DNA of 62,564 bases from Tolypothrix sp. FACHB-123 (GCF_014697075.1 NZ_JACJRE010000046.1:1-62564); one strand, 5' to 3'. Shown: positions 10,205 to 20,018, counted from the stretch's first letter. Program-made: numbers and translations. Notes: generated by a model from the letters alone, not told the origin.

Positions 10205-11322
10205 CAGGAACAGTTAATTTCACCACTGGACAGTTATTAGGTACAGTGCTAGCTGTACAAGCTAATTTTTATCAAGTCCAGTTGGATGTCACAGACAAGG
10301 AACCGCAGGAAAATGATGACGCAGGGAATTTATCACCAACAATTTCTGCGTCTTCCACTCCCCCCATGCTCCTCTGCACCCGCAGAACACGCTTGAAAAA
10401 AATTGGTCAACAGGTAATGGTGGGCGATCGCGTAGTCATTGAAGAACCAGATTGGGCTGGGGGACGCGGTGCGATCGCTCATGTCCTACCCCGCCAAACT
10501 CAGTTAGACCGTCCGCCAATTGCTAATGTCAACCAAATTCTCCTCGTATTTGCTGTTGCCGATCCACCTTTAGAACCATATCAATTAAGTCGCTTTTTGG
10601 TGAAGGCGGAATCTACAGGCTTAGATGTGGTTTTATGCCTGAATAAAAGCGATTTAGTATCGCCACAAGCACAGCAGCAAATTAGCGATCGCCTGGGAGC
10701 TTGGGGTTATCAACCGCTATTTATTAGCGTGCAAAATAGTATAAATATTGACCAAATATCTGCTTACTTAAATCATAGAATCACTGTAATTGCTGGCCCG
10801 TCTGGAGTTGGCAAATCTAGTCTAATTAATTCCCTGGTTCCCGATGTAAATTTGCGCGTCGGTGAAGTTTCGGGTAAATTAGCTCGCGGTCGTCACACTA
10901 CCCGCCATGTAGAATTATTTGAATTACCTAGTAAGGGTTTACTCGCAGATACTCCAGGTTTTAACCAACCAGACCTCGATTGTACTCCCGAAGAATTAGT
11001 CTATTACTTCCCTGAAGTCAGAGAGCGGTTAGCTACTGGTAGCTGTCGCTTTAGTGATTGTCTGCATCGAGATGAGCCTGATTGTGTGGTGCGAGGAGAC
11101 TGGGAACGCTATGAGCATTATCTAGAGTTTTTAGCAGATGCGGTTGCCTATCAAACTCAACGCAATCAGCAAGCTGACCCTGAATCTACCCTCAAGTTAA
11201 AAACTAAAGGCAAAGGTCACAGCCAATACGAGCCAAAGTTAGAAAGTAAAAAATATCGCCGTGTAGCTCGTAAAACCCAACTGCAAGCTTTACAAAATTT
11301 GTATCAAGATAGTGAAGAATAA
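10201..11322 (+). CDS. rsgA: Ribosome small-subunit-dependent GTPase RsgA
   Basis: RsgA is a circularly permuted GTPase that promotes late 30S maturation. In the 373-residue product the G motifs occur in the permuted order: G4 (NKSD), then G1 (GPSGVGKSSLINSL), then G3 (DTPGF). An N-terminal OB-fold region precedes them, and a C-terminal zinc knuckle is seen in CRFSDCLHRDEPDC. The frame is open from 10153, but the ATG at 10201 overlaps the preceding stop as ATGA and gives the expected N-terminus. A basic tail of about 50 residues (KSKGKGHSQY-like, Lys-rich) extends past the zinc motif. Confidence 0.95.
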   Translation: MTGTVNFTTGQLLGTVLAVQANFYQVQLDVTDKEPQENDDAGNLSPTISASSTPPMLLCTRRTRLKKIGQQVMVGDRVVIEEPDWAGGRGAIAHVLPRQTQLDRPPIANVNQILLVFAVADPPLEPYQLSRFLVKAESTGLDVVLCLNKSDLVSPQAQQQISDRLGAWGYQPLFISVQNSINIDQISAYLNHRITVIAGPSGVGKSSLINSLVPDVNLRVGEVSGKLARGRHTTRHVELFELPSKGLLADTPGFNQPDLDCTPEELVYYFPEVRERLATGSCRFSDCLHRDEPDCVVRGDWERYEHYLEFLADAVAYQTQRNQQADPESTLKLKTKGKGHSQYEPKLESKKYRRVARKTQLQALQNLYQDSEE

Positions 11323-11655
11323 GCAGATAATAAAGTTGGTAACAGTAATAGCGATCGTAAATTATCCGCTCAACTGTAGTTTTTTACACAAAAATTTCCT
11401 ATTTTAGTAATCTCCGTATTCAGGACTTTAGGCCTGGGATTAAGGATTTTATCTACTCGCTAAGAAATCCAAAAGCTTCAGTGCAGATTTTATTTTAGCG
11501 ATCGCGCTACAGCAGATCATTTCTGCTGTGGAAGAATATTTATTGAGGAAAAAATCATTAACTAATGTCACAATCCCAATAAAGTCTTAAAATATTGTTA
11601 ATTTCTGCCAAACACCTCTCGACCTTCAATTTACACGTACCACCCCAGAATAATT
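11323..11655. other. Intergenic region between rsgA and the GH57 gene
   Basis: These 333 bp contain two HIP1-like sites and a perfect 8-bp hairpin (ACAGCAGA at 11509-11516 with TCTGCTGT at 11522-11529). The hairpin lacks a T-run and is not a convincing terminator. Nothing coding was seen. Confidence 0.45.
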
Positions 11656-13245
11656 ATGGCTATAGGCTACGTCGCGCTTGTTCTCCATGCACATCTACCC
11701 TTCGTTCGTCACCCAGAAAGTGATTATGTGTTGGAGGAAGAATGGCTATATGAAGCCATTACTGAAACTTATATTCCCTTATTGAAAGTATTTGAAGGAC
11801 TAAAGCGAGACGGCATCGACTTTAAAATCACGATGAGCATGACACCACCTTTGGTATCAATGCTCCGCGATCCCCTGTTACAAGAACGCTATGATGCACA
11901 TTTAGCCAAGCTAGAAGAACTAATTGAACTAGAGGCTGAGCGTAATGTCCACAATGGGCATCTTAAGTATTTAGCAGAACATTATGCTACAGAGTTTAAC
12001 GAAGCGCGTCAGATATGGGAACACTACAAGGGCGATTTAGTAACAGCATTTAAGCAGTTCCAAGATACTAACAACCTGGAAATTATTACTTGTGGTGCTA
12101 CTCACGGCTACCTACCACTGATGAAAATGTATCCGCAAGCTGTGTGGGCACAAATTCAGGTAGCTTGCGAACACTACGAAGAAACTTTTGGTCAAGCACC
12201 TAGAGGCATTTGGTTACCTGAATGTGCTTACTATGAAGGTTTAGAGCGGATGCTGGCAGATGCAGGGTTGCGTTACTTCCTGACTGACGGTCATGGTATC
12301 CTTTATGCCCGTCCTCGTCCTCGCTTTGGCACCTATGCTCCCATTTTTACTGAAACTGGTGTTGCTGCTTTTGGACGCGATCACGAATCTTCTCAACAGG
12401 TATGGTCTTCTGAGGTGGGCTATCCTGGTGCAGCAGAATATCGCGAGTTTTACAAAGATTTGGGCTGGGAAGCAGAATATGAGTACATCAAGCCCTACGT
12501 TATGCCTAATGGCCAGCGTAAAAATACTGGCATTAAGTATCATAAAATTACTGGACGTGGCTTAGGACTTTCTGATAAAGCACTGTATGACCCTTACTGG
12601 GCAAAGGAAAAAGCTGCAGAACATGCTGCTAACTTTATGTATAATCGAGAACGGCAGGCTGAACATTTACATGGGATAATGCAGCGTCCACCGATTATTG
12701 TTTCGCCCTACGATGCTGAGTTATTTGGACATTGGTGGTATGAAGGCCCCTGGTTTATTGATTATCTGTTCCGTAAATCATGGTATGACCAAAAAACCTA
12801 TGCCATGACTCATTTAGCAGATTATTTACGCCAACAGCCAACGCAACAGGTGTGTCGTCCTTCCCAATCGAGTTGGGGTTACAAAGGTTTCCATGAATAT
12901 TGGTTAAACGAAACCAATGCATGGATTTACCCACATTTGCATAAAGCTGCGGAACGGATGATTGAAATCTCCCATATTGAACCAGAAGATGAATTGCAAT
13001 GGAAGGCGTTAAACCAAGCTGCGCGGGAGTTACTATTGGCCCAATCTTCTGACTGGGCATTTATTATGCGGACGGGAACAATGGTACCCTATGCCGTGAG
13101 AAGAACGCGATCGCACTTAATGCGATTCAATAAAATCTACGAAGATGTAAAAATTGGCAAAGTTGATAGCGGTTGGTTAGAAAAAGTTGAGTTAATGGAT
13201 AACATCTTCCCGAATATAAACTACCGCGTCTATCGTCCTTTGTAA
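11656..13245 (+). CDS. GH57 1,4-alpha-glucan branching enzyme-like glycosidase
   Basis: The 529-residue protein belongs to glycoside hydrolase family 57, whose branching-enzyme subgroup creates alpha-1,6 branches in glycogen. It opens with the family motif LVLHAHLPFVRHPE. The probable nucleophile is Glu189 in GIWLPECAYY and the probable acid/base is Asp353 in SPYDAELFGHWWYEGP. The C-terminal helical DUF1957-type region follows, with WAFIMRTGTM. Length matches the compact GH57 branching enzymes rather than longer amylopullulanases. It is monocistronic, with a terminator at 13282-13315, and convergent with pstB. Family assignment is secure; branching rather than amylase specificity is inferred. 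Confidence 0.88.
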   Translation: MAIGYVALVLHAHLPFVRHPESDYVLEEEWLYEAITETYIPLLKVFEGLKRDGIDFKITMSMTPPLVSMLRDPLLQERYDAHLAKLEELIELEAERNVHNGHLKYLAEHYATEFNEARQIWEHYKGDLVTAFKQFQDTNNLEIITCGATHGYLPLMKMYPQAVWAQIQVACEHYEETFGQAPRGIWLPECAYYEGLERMLADAGLRYFLTDGHGILYARPRPRFGTYAPIFTETGVAAFGRDHESSQQVWSSEVGYPGAAEYREFYKDLGWEAEYEYIKPYVMPNGQRKNTGIKYHKITGRGLGLSDKALYDPYWAKEKAAEHAANFMYNRERQAEHLHGIMQRPPIIVSPYDAELFGHWWYEGPWFIDYLFRKSWYDQKTYAMTHLADYLRQQPTQQVCRPSQSSWGYKGFHEYWLNETNAWIYPHLHKAAERMIEISHIEPEDELQWKALNQAARELLLAQSSDWAFIMRTGTMVPYAVRRTRSHLMRFNKIYEDVKIGKVDSGWLEKVELMDNIFPNINYRVYRPL

Positions 13246-13281
13246 TAAGTTTGCAACCAACTCCATAGAGGTAAAAACATC

Positions 13282-13315
13282 TTAGGGTGGGGTAATACCT
13301 ACCCTAATTTTATTT
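13282..13315 (+). terminator. Terminator of the GH57 gene
   Basis: TTAGGGT (13282-13288) pairs with ACCCTAA (13301-13307), with further G-C pairing inside the loop, and is followed by TTTTATTT. It lies 37 bp beyond the stop codon. Confidence 0.7.
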
Positions 13316-13361
13316 GATAAAGCTTTAGGTATTAGCTTTTGTTTTATTAATCATCAAAAAT

Positions 13362-13396
13362 AATGTGTGGCTGTCAACTGTTAACAGCCACACATT
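13362..13396 (-). terminator. Terminator of the pst operon
   Basis: A perfect 13-bp stem (AATGTGTGGCTGT at 13362-13374 with its complement at 13384-13396) closes a 9-base loop. Reading on the minus strand it follows pstB by 54 bp and is succeeded by T-rich sequence. Confidence 0.7.
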
Positions 13397-13449
13397 AGCT
13401 TCTTAGATTTCAATGGAGATGGCGATTGTAAATAATTTACAAAGTGTAT

Positions 13450-14256
13450 TTAACCAAATCTGCCACTAACATAATCTTTTGTATCTTCCTGTTGAGGATT
13501 GTTAAAAATTAACTCGGTGGCATCGTATTCTACTAGGTAGCCACTACGTCCACCTTTTTCTGTCCGTTGGACGTTAAAGAAAGCTGTCATGTCCGAAACC
13601 CGCGCAGCTTGTTGCATATTGTGGGTAACGATCACAATGGTATATTGCTCTTTCAACTCATGAATCAATTCTTCAATCCGCAAAGTGGAAATTGGATCAA
13701 GAGCAGAGCATGGTTCATCCATTAAAATAATTTCTGGTTGGACAGCGATCGCTCTGGCAATACATAAACGCTGTTGTTGTCCACCAGATAAAGATAAGCC
13801 ACTTTGCCGCAGTTTGTCTTTGACTTCATCCCATAAAGCCGCCTGACGCAAACTCTTCTCTACCAATTCATCCATATTTCCTTTATAGCCGTTAATTTTG
13901 GCTCCAAAAGCAATATTGTCATAAATTGATTTAGGAAATGGATTTGGCTTTTGAAATACCATCCCAATCCGCCGCCGCACCTCTACTGGATCGATGTCAG
14001 ATGCGTAGAGGTTCTTATCATAATAATAAACTTTACCCTCTGCCCGAAAAGTTTCAATCAGGTCATTGAGACGGTTATAGCATCTTAGTAATGTACTTTT
14101 ACCACAACCAGAAGGGCCAATAAAGGCTGTAACTCTGTTTTTCGGTATATCTAGCCAAATATCCCGCACAGCTAGGAAATTGCCATAGTAAATATTCAGG
14201 TTTTCTGTACGTAATACAGTTTCGGTACCATTCACTGTGCTAATGTTAGAAGCCAT
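13450..14256 (-). CDS. pstB: Phosphate ABC transporter ATP-binding protein PstB
   Basis: This is the ATPase of the high-affinity phosphate importer PstSCAB. The 268 residues contain Walker [20 protein letters not shown], the ABC signature [14 protein letters not shown], Walker [15 protein letters not shown] and the switch His in [13 protein letters not shown]. [14 protein letters not shown] and the family-typical [11 protein letters not shown] are PstB hallmarks. It is the last gene of pstS-pstC-pstA-pstB, 54 bp after pstA, with a hairpin terminator downstream. No phoU follows it in this window. Confidence 0.96.
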   Translation of the reverse strand: MASNISTVNGTETVLRTENLNIYYGNFLAVRDIWLDIPKNRVTAFIGPSGCGKSTLLRCYNRLNDLIETFRAEGKVYYYDKNLYASDIDPVEVRRRIGMVFQKPNPFPKSIYDNIAFGAKINGYKGNMDELVEKSLRQAALWDEVKDKLRQSGLSLSGGQQQRLCIARAIAVQPEIILMDEPCSALDPISTLRIEELIHELKEQYTIVIVTHNMQQAARVSDMTAFFNVQRTEKGGRSGYLVEYDATELIFNNPQQEDTKDYVSGRFG

Positions 14257-14310
14257 AAATAGTCTAGTGTAAGTTTTGGGGTAGTAATATGCCCTGAAGA
14301 CGAGACTGCA

Positions 14311-15192
14311 CTAAGCTTTCTGGCGAGTTGCCCAGCGGGCGATGATACTGGTCAAAAGTACCATTAACACCAAAATCAGAGAAGCTGCCCAAGCTAGTGA
14401 CTGTAAATTTTTAAACGGAGTAGTCGCGAAGTTATAAACCAAAACAGCCAGCGAGGCTGTGGGTTGGAATAAGCCATTTGGCCAAAATGGTGAGAATAAA
14501 GCCGTAAACAGTAAAGGAGCCGTTTCTCCTGCTGACCGAGCGATCGCTAAAGTTGCTCCTGTGACAATTGCTGGTAAAGCAGCCGGTAACACTACTTGCG
14601 TTACCGTTTGGAATTTAGTTGCTCCTAAACCCAAAGATGCTTGTCGCAAATCTTGTGGTACTAACTGCAAAGCCTCATCAGTGGTGCGGACAATAATTGG
14701 TAACATTAAAATTGATAATGCAAAACCACCACCTATCGCTGAGTAAGAACCTAAGTTAAGTTTTACTAAAGATAAAACTACAATCCCATAGGCAAATACC
14801 CCAGCAATAATAGACGGCACCCCACTGAGAATATTAGTTGCAAATCGTACTACTCTTGCTATTTTACCAGAACTAAATTCTGTCAAATAAATTGCTGCCA
14901 AAACGCCAAAGGGTATGCTAATTAATGCACCAATTCCTACCATCATTAAGGTGCCTAAAATTGCATTACCAAAGCCACCTCCCTTGCGTAATGGAGCCGG
15001 CGGTAGTTCAGTAAATATACTAAGACTGAGACTGCTAAAACCTTGAATGATGACATAAGACAACACTGCCAATAAAGGTAGCAGCGCTAGAATTCCGCAT
15101 GTAAATGCTAAGACGGTCATCACTGTATTAAACAGCGTCCGCTGAGACATAGGGGCGCGTGTTAGGCTGCTTTCTGGATAACTAGAAGTCAT
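14311..15192 (-). CDS. pstA: Phosphate ABC transporter permease PstA
   Basis: The 293-residue inner-membrane permease pairs with PstC. About six hydrophobic segments are visible. The cytoplasmic coupling (EAA-like) loop reads LRQASLGLGATKFQTVTQVV before LPAALPAIVTGA. FGVLAAIYLTEF and LPIIVRTTDEALQLVP are characteristic of PstA. The gap to pstC is only 19 bp, so translation is probably tightly linked. The N-terminal SLTRAPMSQRTLFN stretch is variable in the family, and a start at the internal Met within it cannot be excluded. Confidence 0.95.
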   Translation of the reverse strand: MTSSYPESSLTRAPMSQRTLFNTVMTVLAFTCGILALLPLLAVLSYVIIQGFSSLSLSIFTELPPAPLRKGGGFGNAILGTLMMVGIGALISIPFGVLAAIYLTEFSSGKIARVVRFATNILSGVPSIIAGVFAYGIVVLSLVKLNLGSYSAIGGGFALSILMLPIIVRTTDEALQLVPQDLRQASLGLGATKFQTVTQVVLPAALPAIVTGATLAIARSAGETAPLLFTALFSPFWPNGLFQPTASLAVLVYNFATTPFKNLQSLAWAASLILVLMVLLTSIIARWATRQKA

Positions 15193-15211
15193 AATTCAAC
15201 CCAAAACTACC

Positions 15212-16162
15212 CTAAATTCGCTTCATTCGGATCACAATCAATTCTGCAAACACATTGACTATGAGTGTTAAAACAAACAAAACTAAAGCTGCATACATTA
15301 AAGCCGCTACTTGCAAACCGCTAGCTTCCGAAAATTGATTTGCCAGTAAAGATGCAATTGTATTGGCTGGCGCTAAAAGTGAAAGACTAATATTGTTAGA
15401 GTTACCAATCAACATTGTTACAGCCATAGTTTCTCCCATAGCTCGACCTAGTGCCAACATTACAGCACTAACGATGCCTGAAAATGCTGCTGGAATTAAA
15501 ATTTGAAAAATCGTTTCCCAACGAGTTGCGCCTAATCCTACAGATGCTTGTCGCAAACTCGGCGGAATCGAAATCAGGGCATCCCGCGATATGGCTGTAA
15601 TTATTGGTAAAGTCATAATTGCTAGAATAACTCCAGCAGGTAACATTCCTGGCCCTGTGGGAATCGTGCTAAAAATTGGTAAAAAACCCAAGGAACTATT
15701 GAGCCATTTGCCTACGTTTGTGACAATGGGTACCAACACAAAAATTCCCCAGACTCCGTAGACAACGCTAGGAATGGCTGCGAGCAGTTCTACCAAAAAT
15801 ACTAATACCAGCCTGACTTTGGATGGCAGAAAATCCTCGCTCAATAAAACAGCGGTACCAACACCAATAGGTACGGCTAATAATAGGCCCAAAAAAGAAC
15901 TCACTAAAGTTCCATAAACCTGTGGTAGTACGCCATATTGATCGTTAACAGGATTCCAAGTACTCTCGGCTAAAAAGCCGAGACCAAACTGCTGGATAGC
16001 AGGCCAAGATCCTATTGCTACCTGTGCTGTAATCCACAATAAGGTAGCAGCGATCGCCAATGCAAAAATTCGAGTCAGCCAAATAAAGCTCCTATCTAGG
16101 GACTTTTCAACTTCCGAGCGATGTTTGATTGCTGATGGCAAATTCTGAGTATTTGTAGCCAT
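15212..16162 (-). CDS. pstC: Phosphate ABC transporter permease PstC
   Basis: The 316-residue polytopic protein is the second permease of the phosphate importer. It shows an N-terminal membrane helix near residues 29-52 and the conserved FLAESTWNPVNDQYGVLP periplasmic phrase. PSVVYGVWGIFVLVP and the coupling loop LRQASVGLGATRWETIFQIL are also present. GRAMGETMAVTMLIGN is a PstC signature. It starts 204 bp after pstS; a hairpin at the pstS stop codon may reduce readthrough into this gene. Confidence 0.95.
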   Translation of the reverse strand: MATNTQNLPSAIKHRSEVEKSLDRSFIWLTRIFALAIAATLLWITAQVAIGSWPAIQQFGLGFLAESTWNPVNDQYGVLPQVYGTLVSSFLGLLLAVPIGVGTAVLLSEDFLPSKVRLVLVFLVELLAAIPSVVYGVWGIFVLVPIVTNVGKWLNSSLGFLPIFSTIPTGPGMLPAGVILAIMTLPIITAISRDALISIPPSLRQASVGLGATRWETIFQILIPAAFSGIVSAVMLALGRAMGETMAVTMLIGNSNNISLSLLAPANTIASLLANQFSEASGLQVAALMYAALVLFVLTLIVNVFAELIVIRMKRI

Positions 16163-16357
16163 GACTACTGACTTTAAAAGATTAGCTCAAGAAAAATGTG
16201 GAAGAGAACCAGACTTATTAAAATTGTCGCGCGATAAACTGTATGAACCGCAGATCGGTCTTCTAGATTAGGAGCGATAAGAAAGCGACAAACCTAGCAA
16301 TTAATTAAAACTTGCTCAAATCATAGCTGCCCATCCTTTAGCCCTTGACTCCTGTCT

Positions 16358-16388
16358 AAAAAAAGGCTACTTACTACTAGCGCTAGTA
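16358..16388 (-). terminator. Hairpin overlapping the pstS stop, possible attenuating terminator
   Basis: The last sense codons of pstS contain the palindrome CTACTAGCGCTAGTAG (16373-16388). On the minus strand it is followed within nine bases by a run of seven T (complement of 16358-16364). A second pairing of GGTGCTAC with GTAGCC places the stem directly before the T-run. Its position between pstS and pstC suits partial termination that would give excess binding protein. Confidence 0.5.
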
Positions 16389-17545
16389 GCACCGCCAACA
16401 GCAATCTTATAATCAGGAGTGATTTGATCGGCCGCCGCCGCTACCTTAGCAATTACAGGTTGGGGTAAAGGAATATAACCTAATTCGCTAGCAAGTTTTT
16501 GGCCATCAGTTAAAGCGTACTCGATCATAGCTTCCATTGCTTTGGCTTTTGCAGCGTCGGGATATTTCTTGTAGGCTAAAATCCAAGTATAGCTGACTAT
16601 GGGATATGAATCTGCACCTTCTGGATCTGCAATAAAGGCACGGAGATTTTCTGGCAAGGTTACTGCTTCTAGAGTTTTGGCAGCTGACTGGTCGTTATAA
16701 ACTATAAACTTGCCTGCTTTATTTTCTAAAGCTGCAAATTTGAGTTGATTTTGTTTTGCATAGCCATATTCAATGTAACCAATTGCACCTTGAGTTTGTT
16801 GAATTTGGGCAGTAACACCTTCATTACCCTTAGCGCCCACACCTACAGGCCATTTTACACTCTTACCATCCCCAACTTTTGTTTTCCACTCTGGGCTGAT
16901 AGCACTCATATGTTGTGTAAATACACCTGTTGTACCACTACCATCAGAACGATAAACCACTGTAATTGGTTGTTTAGGAAGCTTGGCTTCAGGATTAGCC
17001 TTAGCAATTTGGGGGTCATCCCAGGATGTAATTTTTCCTAATAAAATATCGGTGTAAACTGTTCTGGGCAGCTTGAGTTCAGTAACATCAGGTAAATTGA
17101 ATGCCAGTACAATGCCACCAGCTGTAACAGGCAGCAAATTTACACCATTTTGTACTTTTTGAATTTCTTCATCCTTCATAGCAACATCGCTGGCACCAAA
17201 GTCTACAGTGCCTTTGATAAATTGCTCAACACCAGCACCACTACCAACTGATTGATAGTTAACTTGCAAATTGGGATATTTTTTATTCAAATCAGTAAAC
17301 CAACTTGCATACAGAGGTGCAGGAAAAGATGCGCCAGCACCTGTTAAGGAAAGGTTACCACCCAGATCTAATTTTTTACCAGGGTTAGAAGCAGTAGCAT
17401 CTGTAGCACTACCAGGTGTCTCTTTAGTCGCTGTATTATCTGGAGCTTGTTGTCCGCCGCAAGCAGCCAAGCTCATAGTCAGTGCTAATACCGATATAGT
17501 TCTAATAATTGGAGTATTTTTTCTTGCACTTAAGTATGAAAGCAT
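16367..17545 (-). CDS. pstS: Periplasmic phosphate-binding lipoprotein PstS
   Basis: PstS captures phosphate outside the inner membrane and passes it to PstCA. The 392-residue precursor has a lipoprotein signal: a basic start, the hydrophobic run TISVLALTMSLAAC, and lipobox LAAC with Cys at about residue 29. A Thr/Ala/Asp-rich linker (about residues 30-60) separates the lipid anchor from the binding domain. The domain shows LTGAGASFPAPLYASWF, YQSVGSGAGVEQF, FGASDVAMKDEEI and VVYRSDGSGTTGVFTQH, the phosphate-binding loops of the family. It is the promoter-proximal gene of the operon. Confidence 0.95.
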   Translation of the reverse strand: MLSYLSARKNTPIIRTISVLALTMSLAACGGQQAPDNTATKETPGSATDATASNPGKKLDLGGNLSLTGAGASFPAPLYASWFTDLNKKYPNLQVNYQSVGSGAGVEQFIKGTVDFGASDVAMKDEEIQKVQNGVNLLPVTAGGIVLAFNLPDVTELKLPRTVYTDILLGKITSWDDPQIAKANPEAKLPKQPITVVYRSDGSGTTGVFTQHMSAISPEWKTKVGDGKSVKWPVGVGAKGNEGVTAQIQQTQGAIGYIEYGYAKQNQLKFAALENKAGKFIVYNDQSAAKTLEAVTLPENLRAFIADPEGADSYPIVSYTWILAYKKYPDAAKAKAMEAMIEYALTDGQKLASELGYIPLPQPVIAKVAAAADQITPDYKIAVGGATSASSK

Positions 17546-18700
17546 GGGCGTTAGTCTTCGTCAACTTTTAAGTGAGCGATTCTACAATACCTCTAAAATG
17601 TAACCTTGAGGGTAAAAAAGAGGTTAACAAAGTACAAGAATTTGTCTTTTTTTGGTAAATTTTATAATTGGCAACCTTGTAAAGTTGGATAAAATTTATA
17701 CATAGTGGTTAAACTTACAAGATACTACTTACATAATTATATGTATTGCGGATTTACAAAACAATTTCTAATACTGTCATAACTGCTGCAATGTCAAAAA
17801 AATATGCTAATTTCATCAGTCAGATCCGAAGAAACAAGGTAGTCCTAATGAAAAAATTACCACTGACTATGAAAGTAGGTATGGAGCACTGAGGTACTAG
17901 TGCTGCCATAGTATTATTGAAGAATATATACAGATGTAAAAACTATGTGTCGATTTAGCTTCAGTTTAATTTGAACTTGCGCGTCTCACTGTTCGGCAAT
18001 TACAAATTATCAATATATAAAGGTGATTAACAGACAAAATAGACTTGCAAGATAAGCCTCAATACTCATACCCTGATTTGGCTTTTAGTTAGACATCCTC
18101 ACTCATTATTGCAGAGCAAATCAAGATTTGCGGGATAGTTGCACTGTTTTGACTGAGCTAAGTGGATACAATTAAGGACTAAGACAATAATTCTGAATCT
18201 GTCTGTCTTGTCTTCATACGTTTATTCGTAATGGTGTAAGCTTCTGAGATTACGATTCTCTATGATGTTGCACTGGATAATATATATTTCCTTATATAAC
18301 CAAAATGCAACGGATAATTAAGATTTTATTCTGCTCTTACTTGCAGCGAATTGATACAAGTAAGTAAATTTCCCTAAAACTATACCACAAAAATTCATTT
18401 AAGCAGCTTGGGAAAGTTCGCAGTTATTTCAGAATCTCAATTTTGCTATAGGTTCTAAAAGTTTAATCTTTGTTTTTACTGTTACATTATGACGAATATA
18501 ACAAATTTCGCCTTGGATAAAACACACATTAAAAATAGCCTTTGTTAAACAATTTAGTTAAACTGTTTCACCCAATTCTCTATTTGGATGAGGTAAAAGA
18601 GATAGTAAAAGATGAGCATTAATTGAAGATGCATTTTTAGTATAAAAAAATACTAGTCTTTTGCCACATAAACACTGATAAACATGTTTTCGAGTATTAG
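17546..18700. other. Long divergent noncoding region between pstS and bioY
   Basis: These 1155 bp are A+T-rich and contain no open frame with family resemblance. The part next to pstS carries candidate Pho-box elements. I found no tRNA-like T-loop, no convincing hairpin terminator and no long repeat. The length is notable for two short divergent promoters, and an unrecognised small RNA or peptide gene remains possible. Confidence 0.5.
17621..17713 (-). promoter_or_regulatory. Candidate Pho-box half-sites upstream of pstS
   Basis: On the minus strand TTTAACCA (17706-17713) matches the cyanobacterial Pho-box pattern PyTTAAPyPy(T/A), and GTTAACCT (17621-17628) matches in seven of eight positions. 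They are not arranged as the usual 11-bp-spaced direct repeats, so this is only a suggestion supported by their position ahead of pstS. Confidence 0.25.
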
Positions 18701-19324
18701 ATGAGCATTTCAGATACAGACAAGGTTGAAAGCCCTATAAATATGGCAACTGTTCAATTACTATGGTCTATGATCGGCTTACTCTTGACAATGGGTAGTA
18801 CCTTCCTAGAAGCCTATGGCATTACCTTACCTTGGAATTGGAGTAAGCAAGGAATTCAAACTTTTTCTTTAGGGGTCAGCTATCAAATTGGTGCTGTACT
18901 TCTGGTAGGTTGTTTAGGCGGTAAAAATGCTGGGGCGCTTTCACAAATTGCTTATTTAGTTATGGGGTTAACATTTCTACCAGTTTTTTCTGAAGGTGGT
19001 GGTATCGGTTATGTCAAATTAGCTCACTTTGGTTATTTGCTGGGCTTTATTCCCGGTGCTTGGATTTGTGGCTTTTTAGCGTTTAAAGCTAGGCCTAGAG
19101 TAGAAACTTTGGCATTTAGCTGTTTTTGTGGATTGTTATCTGTCCACATCTGCGGTATTACTTATTTGATTATCAGTTATATTTTCCAATGGCAAGGCAC
19201 AGAAGATTTAAGCTTAATGCAAGCAATTATTAAATACTCTTGGTCTGTACTACCAGGACAATTTACTGTAGTTTGTGCCGTTACTGTAATAGCATATTTA
19301 TTGAGACATTTAATGTTTTATTAG
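18701..19324 (+). CDS. bioY: Biotin transporter S component, BioY family
   Basis: The 207-residue protein is hydrophobic, with about six membrane segments. It carries the BioY landmarks: GGKNAGALSQIAYLVMGL followed by FLPVFSEGGGIGYV and GYLLGFIPGAWICGFLA. BioY binds biotin, alone or with the ECF energy-coupling module; no ECF ATPase or T component is nearby. The N-terminal 15 residues are hydrophilic, and the internal Met of NMATVQLLW could be an alternative start. It is co-directional with lspA, 119 bp downstream; the gap contains short TCCCTA-type repeats. Confidence 0.85.
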   Translation: MSISDTDKVESPINMATVQLLWSMIGLLLTMGSTFLEAYGITLPWNWSKQGIQTFSLGVSYQIGAVLLVGCLGGKNAGALSQIAYLVMGLTFLPVFSEGGGIGYVKLAHFGYLLGFIPGAWICGFLAFKARPRVETLAFSCFCGLLSVHICGITYLIISYIFQWQGTEDLSLMQAIIKYSWSVLPGQFTVVCAVTVIAYLLRHLMFY

Positions 19325-19443
19325 TTTTAGCGGGATTAGTCGTGAATAGTTTGAGTTAAAAAAAATTACAACCTATGCTTCTAATCCCTAAACCTTACAG
19401 CCTATTCCATAGTATCTATCCCTAGTCTATAGTCCCTAATTTC

Positions 19444-19914
19444 ATGCGTTTAAAAAATCACCTGTTCTGGCTTGCAGCCTTCATAGCTTTCTTTATCGAC
19501 CAATTGACAAAATATTGGGTGGTGCAAACCTTTAAATTAGGGCAGACATTACCAATTATACAAGATATATTTCACTTTACTTATGTGACCAATACTGGTG
19601 CAGCTTTTAGTATTTTAAGTGGGAAAGTTGAGTGGTTACGCTGGCTCTCTTTAGGAGTTAGTTTAGTTTTAATCGGCTTAGCATTATTTGGCTCTTTATT
19701 GAATTTTTGGGATCAGCTCGGTTATGGTTTGATTTTAGGTGGAGCAATGGGTAATGGCATCGATCGGTTTATTTTAGGTTATGTTGTTGATTTCCTGGAT
19801 TTTCGCTTAATTAATTTTGCAGTCTTTAATATGGCAGATTCCTTTATAAGTATCGGTATTGTTTGTTTACTAATTGCTTCTTGGCAAAAAACACCAAATT
19901 CTAATCATAGATAG
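19444..19914 (+). CDS. lspA: Lipoprotein signal peptidase II
   Basis: LspA cleaves the signal peptide of prolipoproteins (PstS here is one substrate type) after diacylglyceryl modification. The 156-residue product has four membrane helices and both catalytic aspartates, in GNGIDRF and FNMADSFI. It also has the conserved FIDQLTKYWV and TNTGAAFSIL boxes. Length is normal. A hairpin terminator lies at 20019-20048. Confidence 0.95.
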   Translation: MRLKNHLFWLAAFIAFFIDQLTKYWVVQTFKLGQTLPIIQDIFHFTYVTNTGAAFSILSGKVEWLRWLSLGVSLVLIGLALFGSLLNFWDQLGYGLILGGAMGNGIDRFILGYVVDFLDFRLINFAVFNMADSFISIGIVCLLIASWQKTPNSNHR

Positions 19915-20018
19915 TCTCAATTAACCTAAATTTAAATCTGTCTTTGAAATCTGGCTTAACTTTGGCGCAGAGTTTGCAAGTGCTGGTTTCTATATTTATG
20001 GTAGTTTTTCAAACTATA

